A stretch of DNA of 64,000 nt from Apostichopus japonicus (lineage: Eukaryota > Echinodermata > Holothuroidea > Aspidochirotida > Stichopodidae), in NCBI RefSeq assembly GCF_037975245.1, contig NC_092583.1:17508764-17572763 (forward strand), written 5' to 3'. Shown here piece after piece: positions 57,701 to 64,000 of the stretch. The first letter of the stretch is position 1. Each line of letters opens with the position of its first letter. The position numbers and the translations under genes were made by a program. The notes beneath the pieces are model-generated. The model ran no database searches and was not told the DNA's origin. It saw only the letters and a list, made by a program, of their open reading frames with translations.

Positions 57701-60700
57701 TACCATGAGTTGTTAGTTTCAAAGTGACTTAACTAGTTAATGAGTTTGGTCTTGATATGTCGTACAAAGTCTGAGGAAAAACAAAACACTAAAAATCGAC
57801 GCTGGTAATGTTTCTTTAATTATTGTTCAGGCTTTGAAAATATTCAGCTCAAATACGCTAAATCTCTGATGTGTTTCTTTAAAGCTAACCTTGATAATGA
57901 CGTACGCACTTCAGCGAGGTCGAAATGATAATGTTAATTAATTATTTTGTAAATTACAACAACTCGAACTAAAATAAGTTCTCTTATCTTCTCTTGAACA
58001 ACAGAGAAGCCTTGGATGACATTCAATATCACATGTCCTTGAAAACTTTGCACTGCATCGCAAACATGTTACTAACAGCCACCCACTAATATTAATTGAG
58101 CCTTAACAAATGTAGAAGTACAACACAGGCTGATACAGTGCTTTTTAAAGTCCACAGATTATCATAATTATAACTTTGTGCCTAAAATCACAAATCATGT
58201 TCCAACAAGGATCTCATCATGTATATCGAAACTGTACAACTGCACGTAGTGTTGCGCATGAATACGTATGTGATCGTTTGGTAATTTTCTTTTCTTATAA
58301 ATGCAGCATATTGAGTGGGGCGGTCAAAGAGTTTCTTTATATTACCATGGATACATGAATAAACATACCAGGCTTATGGAACGCTACGAGGGTATTCGAA
58401 GCGTAAACCGTATATACCATACACACACTGAGGATCTTTAGAAACGAATACCTTATAACCTCTATTTGGAAGTATTGGCAATAAAGTCTCCGTTGAATTG
58501 TGATAGTATACTATTTTGGTGTTGGTTATTGTCCAACCGCAATCACACGATGCCATAAATTCCACTTACAACAGATAATGCAAGATTAAACGGCCATTCA
58601 TCATCGTTATCAAGACAGATGTATTTGCTAACAAAATAGATCTATAAAATACCCTGGAAACGTTATTTTATATCTTAAAAGCAGTTGGTTGTGTTTGACA
58701 CTGTTTTTGACGCATCTAACGTCTTCTCTTCAGTGAGTATACTGTATGAATCATATCATTAGCCAGAATGACGAGGGCAGCACCGACTCCTGTGTAAACC
58801 TTATAGGCTAGCACTGTAAGTGCATCGTATATTCATTCAGTGAGTGCTGTATGAATCATATCATTAGCCAGAATGACGAGGGCAGCACCGACTCCTATGT
58901 AAACCTTATAGGCTAGCACTGTAATTGCATCGTACTTTCATTCAGTGGTGCTGGTCTATATTAACCGTATCTGTTTGAGACGGTAAACATAAAAACAACA
59001 AACAAACAAACATAATGTTTCTTCATAGGTTATATGTATTTGTTGTGACATTAATATCATCAGTACCACACTGGTTGTATGCAACATGATGGTTATTTTG
59101 AAACTAGGGCACCAACGGTGCGCAACTCACAGGCACCGACTTAGTTTATTTGTAATGTAAGCTATATATCACTATAGCTTCATCAGTTGACTATAAATTG
59201 CAAGATTTGATTGTTCTCTTTTTGTCTTGCTCAGTATTCTAACATCATGACTACGTTAATATGTATAACGGAATGAGAGGGGATGAAGGGGGATGGGGAT
59301 GAGAGGGGATAAAGGGGGAGGGGGAGGAGGGGATGTTGTTTAAAATGTCAGCGCAGCTCAATATTATTGAGCACAATAAGCCTATTTATACAACTTTTCA
59401 TCACTTCCAGTTTGTGAACCGTCGCAACTACCAGTCCTATCTTCAAGAATCAGTTTCGATATAACATGACAACAATCATAAACAATTGCAATGAAAATCT
59501 ATTTCTTTTATATCTATCTATATTGTTTCGGATTTCATCTGCCAGTTTAAACAGACAGTTGAGTTGAAATATGTTTCCATGCCAAATGATCTTGGAATTG
59601 AGGGTGGGTGATGTAGACTTGAGGCAGGGGAAAGGGTAATGGAAGGGTAGGGGAATGGAAGGGGTAGGGCGAATGAAAGGGGTTGGGTTTGGTTAAAGGT
59701 GTAGGGGAAGGGGGAAGGAATGAACACAATATACTTGAAATCACCTCGAAGCAAGAACCATGCATGTGATGGACAACGGATCTTCGAATTCTACCAATAT
59801 AAGGAAAATATATACCTTTTACATATATCTCTTTTTTTCTTTTCACAGAGGCGAGACAAAAATGTGGAACAGGAGAAATTTCGCCAGATGGGTTTGCACC
59901 GTGTCGAAGTGAGTTATAAATATCTAGCTCTATTTAAAAACAACTTGAAGAGATGATTGCCACAAAGTAACGTTCCTTTATCGCTCGATGTCAGGAATCC
60001 AACATTTATTATTAGTTTGATTCATGTCAGGAATCCATCCAACATTTATTATTAGTATGATTCATGTCAGGAATCCAACATTTATTATTAGTTTGATTCA
60101 TTAGAATCAAAACACATATACGATACCTACATTCCTCAGTAACAATTTCTTGCGGATGTACTTCAATCTCATCCAAACAAAATGTGTTCATTTATTTTCA
60201 GCTCTTTATACGGTTGAGGGGAGGAGGGGGGGGGGGGTTTGTCCCTCTTGAGGACCTCCAGTTGGCCACTCTTTTTGGACGTGGAAGTATCCGTTAATCA
60301 TAGCTTCGATTTTAATCTAAGTATAATAATAAATTATCTCCTTAGACTATGATTGTTATTAACCATTTTCCTTCGCCAACAACATCAACTTTGTAGAAGA
60401 TTATATCAATGATACTGCAATGTTTCATTCTTTTACAGAGAGCTTTCCTGCTATAATGGGATTACCTCGTGTTCAACCAGTAGTTTTCTTAGACTCAGTA
60501 CAACTGCAATGTTCATTTACCATCATGGATTCTTCAAATGATACGTCTAAAGTTTATTCAGTCACGTGGTACAAGGTTTGTCATATTTGTTTTCTAGTGC
60601 TCAAAGTTCTTTTGTGTTTATATTTATTATGAATTGTAATTTTGGTATCACTCATTTATTGATACAAAGAATCACAGGTCCTGGAAGTAACAATGACCTG

Positions 60701-63700
60701 AAAAAATGAATAATTGTGAAAAAAATGAATAATTGTGAATACAAGAAGTAAGCCCGGGACTTTTGCTAGATTTCCTAACTCGTGTTTGAAAAAAAGGAGG
60801 TTTGATAGCAAACCGCCAATAAATGAGGAGACACAAATCTAACCATTATAATTGGTATGTGTGGGTGAGACCACTGTCATGAACAAAACTTGCTAATAAG
60901 CTAAGAAATATTCCATTCAAATTGGGAGATATGACAGTTTTAATGGTTCTTGACACACAAAGCTGAGGACTTGATCAAGTATAAATATGAACATCATCGA
61001 GCCTCAAGTGCTTCATTTTGTATGTTTATATTTTTTTTATGTTTTTCTTGATTTATTTCAATGTTTATTTTCTGTAATGGAGAAGGATTTTGCAAATTCT
61101 GAATCTGAAACATTGAACCTCCTGATGATGGTATTGGTTTCAGTGTAACACTGCTTACATTCTACATTGAAATTATGAAAATATGAAAATATGAAAATAT
61201 GAAAATATGAAAATATGAAAATATGAAAATTAAAACAAGGAGAAAAAGAAAAGGGTATCAGATCTCTCTGGCTCTATATATGTGATATCGTAGAAATAAA
61301 AATTGACAGTTCACAAACACGACTTTCAAAGTAGGAAATCTCCCAAACGGAGCAAGTTTTGCTTTACCTGTTTGGGGGTGGGGTGGGGGTGGGGGTGGGG
61401 GGGGGGACTGTTCACCACAGAGATCACTATCATGTATAGGCTAATATAAAGATGATGGTTGGGTGTGTGTCCTCTTTAAGAATGCACTTTTCTTTATGAT
61501 TTTGTAAACATTGCATCATCTAATATTACTGACAGGCCGATAGAGGGTCAGCCATGTTTCGTTACGTGCAGTCTGAAGACACAGTGACTAGTTCAGTATC
61601 AATTGACCTGAATCAGTTCAGAATGGGAGAAAAGGTAAGCACCTTGACATAGGTTATAGTAGTTCAGTGAAAAATGATAAGTTACTCTATATTAATACAA
61701 GAGAAACAAATGCTTTTATTCATCTCAAAAATAAATTTTCTTATAATAAAATTATTTTCAGGCCAACTTACTTTTACACATTCTCTTATACACATGCTCT
61801 TTAGTAGATAAGCAGTTTGCTAACAGTTTGTTTTATTTCAAAATGTATTTAAGTATCCATTCCGGCCTTGATCTACTTTTTGTTCTTAAGATAAGTATAT
61901 CCTATGCATGATGAAAACATAAAATCAATAAACCATCAAATAAAATGAAATGAAAATATACGACAACAATACTGTAACTTTGATTATCTTGAGGAAAATT
62001 GAGTTAACCAAATTTTTACTGGTTGTCTTTTGAATTTGTTAAAGAAAGTCAATAGGAAATCCAACATTGATATATTATAACATTATAACATAAAATGATA
62101 ACATTATAACATAACATACCATATATTATAACATTGATATATTATAACATTATAACATAAAATGATAACATTATAACATAACATACCATATATTATAACA
62201 TTGATATATTATTACATTAAAATAATATAATGAACTCTGTAATGGTATTTGATCGTTATTCTACAGAATAATGTTAATCATTAAAGGAAGCAACAGTAAA
62301 GTGAAACCATATATCATTCTTTAAATGTTTAAAATAAGTATGTCGACACAGACGAAATACTCAACGTAGTCTCTTCCGGTTAGAATGTCTTCGTGACATT
62401 CATCTTTTACTAGACTCTAGTGAGAATGTTTTCAATTCTTTCTCTACGTTTTGGTTACGCATGACAATAACAGGAAACGACTATTGTATTAAAGGAAATA
62501 GCAACTCTTGAAGATGGTTAGCCTTAAACTTGGAGGAGGACAGAGGTTGAATTCAATTTCTTATAAGCTTTCTTGAGTTGGTGTGTCATTGTAATGTAGA
62601 GTATATAGTAGGCAAAGAATCACACGCTATACACCTTGAATGACTGTATGCAAGAAACTGTCATTTTAGGGCTCACTGCTTTATCAAGGTTGGGCAAGCT
62701 CGTTTTGATTTGCCTTTCCTATGGTTTTGGTATTCGCTTCTCGATCAATAACAATAGTGTTATAATGATTAGGCATATCACTTAAAAATCCAAAAACTGG
62801 CTAGGCTTAAGCGCGGGAATGAGGTACGCGTTTCTTGTCGTCGCATATTAATTAGTATCTTTTAATTAATATATGTCTGTGTAGACCATAGGCGACTACA
62901 CGACATTGCCGGTCTTCTTCGTGTCCTCCGGACGAACACGTTGGACCTGTCATGTCCCCCATACAATGTGTGCCTTTTTGATATTTCTCGCTGGCATCAT
63001 GTTCATACATTTCAGTTGACTTTCTTATCATGAAAGTTTCTCCGAAAACATGAATACTTTCTCAACACCACAGGAGACAAACTCCTTTAAAAAATTCATT
63101 TTTTAAATATTTCGTGTTCGTTTTTTCGTCCTACAGGTTCTATGCACTGTACAAGCATTCTACAACAACACCAGAGAATTAATGAGTCCACCCATTGAAA
63201 GTGATCAGTTTAACATCACTATTCAGGTAAAGAATTTCAAATTTCGAGAAAATAAAATAAAGAAACATTCTAAATATCCTCCATAGATGCCCGCCCCCTC
63301 CCCTCCCCACCCGCCTCTTTCCTTGGAAAAAGGATCGTGTACGTGAGAGGCTATTTGGCGAGGTTTTCTCATTATAATCTCTGTCGCTATATCTTATTTC
63401 AGAGAATTAGTATATTTTATGATTTGACGCCTCATGGTATTTATCCTCGATTTCTTTATCCTCAGGTTTCACCGACAAGACTGAATGTTTCGGAGGACGG
63501 CGAACGATACCTGATCTTGTTTGAGAGTTCCATCCCGTTGAGATGCCCACCCTCGAATCCACAATGCCAAATTAGGATCCCACTCTCAGTGATCACCGAT
63601 GGTATTATATAAAGACATTATTACTGTCGAATTAACAATCTAAGTAGGGTTTTATAGGGCTTTCTGAAATTTTCAGAAGTGCCCCATTTCATGAATTCGA

Positions 63701-64000
63701 AGTGCAATTCTTCGTTAAAGGACAAATCTGTTTTCCATGTTTTATTTTATTATGAAACATTCCCTTACTTAGGTACTAAGAAACTTATTACTAGAAATTT
63801 AAGTGCTCTTCTATTGAAAAAAAATAAGAAAAAAGGTAGTAAAAGGTACATTTTTGTTAGCAAGCATGAAAACATTTAAATACCGGAATTTGTGGTATAA
63901 ACTTTTACAGACGGTCCACTTGGACTGGTTTGAGGTCACTTTGCTCAAATCACAGTCACAAGACCCTCTGCCCTCGAAGTTTGTGTCCCCATCCTCCAGC
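36616..64000 (+). CDS. VWDE: VWDE-like secreted protein, 5' part of gene (D8C module)
   Basis: Exons 36616-36703, 49083-49246, 54964-55198, 59849-59908, 60439-60575, 61536-61634, 63137-63226 and 63466-63601 join in phase to about 336 codons; the gene continues past 64000. A signal peptide (about 1-27, ALG before QY) precedes [62 protein letters not shown] and CGTGEISPDG. This cysteine order matches the D8C module and the N-terminus of vertebrate VWDE (von Willebrand factor D and EGF domains), including intron after the signal peptide. The following region (LQCSFTIMD; LCTVQAFYNNT; VSPTRLNVSEDGERY) also aligns in order with VWDE. VWD and EGF domains are expected downstream. The product should be extracellular and glycosylated (NDT, NNT, NIT and NVS sequons). 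VWDE has been linked to appendage regeneration in vertebrates; the role here is unknown. Confidence 0.88.
37110..37416. repeat. Diverged tandem duplication of about 120-165 bp
   Basis: Copy 1 (about 37110-37227) and copy 2 (about 37251-37416) share GACATCA(C/T)AC(T/C)TGTTT, ATGGTA(T)ACAAACTG, TTTGAAGAATCAATGTCT and GGAATTGGAT. Copy 2 has an internal GAATGAA expansion. Confidence 0.85.
40250..40600. repeat. G-rich minisatellite, units of about 60-75 bp
   Basis: Five or six units with GTGAAGCTCGAATGTCTCGG, TGATGGTAAGGTGTAT and GGGATGGGGAGGGG. The long minus-strand frames here are low-complexity translations. Confidence 0.85.
43651..43920. repeat. 28-bp minisatellite
   Basis: Nine and a half units of GGTCGGTATGATTGAGTGTA plus GAGGGATG with exact 28-bp register from 43651 to the last partial unit at 43903. 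The 141-codon minus-strand frame is its translation. Confidence 0.95.
46392..46546. repeat. 18-bp minisatellite
   Basis: About eight copies of CCTCCCACAACCACTCAA with small variants. Confidence 0.9.
47790..47845. repeat. Short tandem repeat of CCTTGGGTGCCC
   Basis: Four to five copies of a 12-13 bp unit. Confidence 0.8.
49083..49246 (+). CDS. VWDE: VWDE exon 2, D8C module first half
   Basis: Acceptor TTTCACAG, donor GTAAGA. Codes ECTENGHRVLSDPFRSEEFV, then [19 protein letters not shown] and EMPTRCVQ. Three conserved cysteines. Confidence 0.95.
49247..54963. other. VWDE intron 2
   Basis: AT-rich intron with no exon recognised. It has a TGACCT-type repeat block near 51370 and several G- or C-runs. 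Confidence 0.6.
54964..55198 (+). CDS. VWDE: VWDE exon 3, D8C module second half
   Basis: Acceptor CTTTTCAG, donor GTAATG. Codes [47 protein letters not shown] and GCYMAYCAT. Eight module cysteines recognisable with exon 2. Confidence 0.95.
56238..56310 (-). repeat. tRNA-like fragment
   Basis: On the minus strand TGCTA near 56307 can pair with TAGCA near 56240, and GGTTCGAATC is a good B box before it. The A box region is poor. Likely a tRNA-derived repeat remnant rather than a gene. Confidence 0.4.
58731..58948. repeat. Tandem duplication of about 107 bp
   Basis: Two copies starting CAGTGAGT at 58731 and 58838 share GTATGAATCATATCATTAGC and AGAATGACGAGGGCAGCACC with only a few differences, so the duplication is recent. 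Confidence 0.95.
59849..59908 (+). CDS. VWDE: VWDE exon 4, 60-bp exon
   Basis: Acceptor TTTCACAG, donor GTGAGT. Codes EARQKCGTGEISPDGFAPCR with split codons on both sides. Adds two cysteines in the position where vertebrate VWDE has a similar pair. Confidence 0.85.
59988..60100. repeat. Tandem triplicate of about 37-41 bp
   Basis: Three copies of ATGTCAGGAATCC followed by AACATTTATTATTAGT(T/A)TGA. Confidence 0.95.
60439..60575 (+). CDS. VWDE: VWDE exon 5
   Basis: Acceptor TTTTACAG, donor GTTTGT. Codes KSFPAIMGLPRVQPVVFLDS, VQLQCSFTIMDSSNDTSKVY and SVTWYK. An Ig-like or beta-sandwich pattern (C ... W). Confidence 0.88.
61174..61230. repeat. (ATGAAAAT)n microsatellite
   Basis: Seven head-to-tail copies of ATGAAAAT in VWDE intron 5. 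Confidence 0.97.
61536..61634 (+). CDS. VWDE: VWDE exon 6
   Basis: Acceptor CTGACAG, donor GTAAGC, 33 codons. Codes ADRGSAMFRYVQSEDTVTSS and VSIDLNQFRMGEK. The end resembles the L-G-D/E-(K/R) turn before the next cysteine strand. Confidence 0.85.
61759..61838 (+). repeat. Dispersed repeat copy 2 (CAGGCCAACTTACTTT family)
   Basis: Matches 18945-19024 over about 80 bp (CAGGCCAACTTACTTTTACA through GATAAGCAGTTTGCTAACAG). It lacks the hammerhead-like sequence upstream. Lies in VWDE intron 6. Confidence 0.8.
62063..62216. repeat. 68-bp AT-rich tandem repeat
   Basis: ACATTGATATATTATAACAT begins at 62063 and 62131, with a third partial start near 62199. Confidence 0.9.
63137..63226 (+). CDS. VWDE: VWDE exon 7
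   Basis: Acceptor TCCTACAG, donor GTAAAG, 30 codons. Codes VLCTVQAFYNNTRELMSPPI and ESDQFNITIQ. The Cys pairs with the one in exon 5 if this is a beta-sandwich fold (inference). Confidence 0.87.
63466..63601 (+). CDS. VWDE: VWDE exon 8
   Basis: Acceptor ATCCTCAG; donor GTATTA at 63602 (phase 1). Codes VSPTRLNVSEDGERYLILFE, SSIPLRCPPSNPQCQIRIPL and SVITD. An alternative donor GTGATC after 63588 would end the exon in phase 0. Confidence 0.85.
63911..64000 (+). CDS. VWDE: VWDE exon 9, partial and uncertain
   Basis: Acceptor TTTTACAG ends at 63910. Joined to 63601 the frame meets TGA within eight codons. Joined to the alternative donor at 63588 it stays open (TVHLDWFEVTLLKSQSQDPL and on). A second acceptor ending CACAG at 63955 would also keep exon 8's usual phase open (VTRPSALEVCVPILQ). 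The window edge prevents a decision. Confidence 0.35.

Larger units (their letters stand above)
55199..59848. other. VWDE intron 3
   Basis: No exon recognised. Contains a duplicated 38-bp segment (about 55545-55612, CACTAGAGCGTGTGTGTATG), a C/T-rich tract (57140-57215), a tRNA-like fragment near 56240 and the tandem duplication at 58731. Confidence 0.6.

Overview
This is a eukaryotic, AT-rich, intron-rich genomic window, most likely from an invertebrate deuterostome; an echinoderm such as a sea cucumber is my best guess. The guess rests on metazoan-type exon/intron structure, a VCP/p97 protein very close to the animal consensus, a VWDE-type extracellular gene, and dispersed repeats carrying TGACCT hexamers. 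Species identity cannot be proved from the window. There is no bacterial or viral gene content. Most open frames of 60-170 codons here are chance frames in introns, minisatellites or hairpins.

Three protein genes can be assembled exon by exon, with splice sites and phases that agree. (1) Positions 607-7786, minus strand: the 5' two fifths of VCP/p97/CDC48, nine coding exons covering the N domain and most of the D1 ATPase; the rest lies left of the window. (2) Positions 11836-19938, minus strand: a gene of ten coding exons giving 590 codons. It encodes an acidic, PPxY-bearing N-terminal tail, one membrane span and a C-terminal SPFH/Band 7-like domain with a cysteine-rich insert. (3) Positions 36616-64000, plus strand: the 5' part of a VWDE-like secreted protein (signal peptide, D8C-type cysteine module, following beta-rich region). 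Eight exons are clear and a ninth is uncertain at the window edge; its first intron is about 12.4 kb. No operon-like logic links the three genes.

Positions 7787-11835 separate the first two genes and 19939-36615 separate the last two. Both gaps are mainly repeats. The non-coding sequence holds a minisatellite with a 199-bp higher-order period in a VCP intron, many shorter tandem arrays, a long (TA)n tract, a tRNA-derived SINE and several non-autonomous DNA transposons with inverted repeats and target duplications. Some of the transposons are nested. There is also a hammerhead-ribozyme-like motif beside a dispersed repeat.

The most unusual signal is a set of very small perfect palindromes (18, 23 and 34 bp) at 25785, 26536 and 33628. 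Each is flanked by exact 7-8 bp direct repeats and each starts with CAT(A/G)GA. A diverged fourth copy appears to be split by a 1-kb transposon. They look like a family of minute palindromic insertions that I do not recognise.
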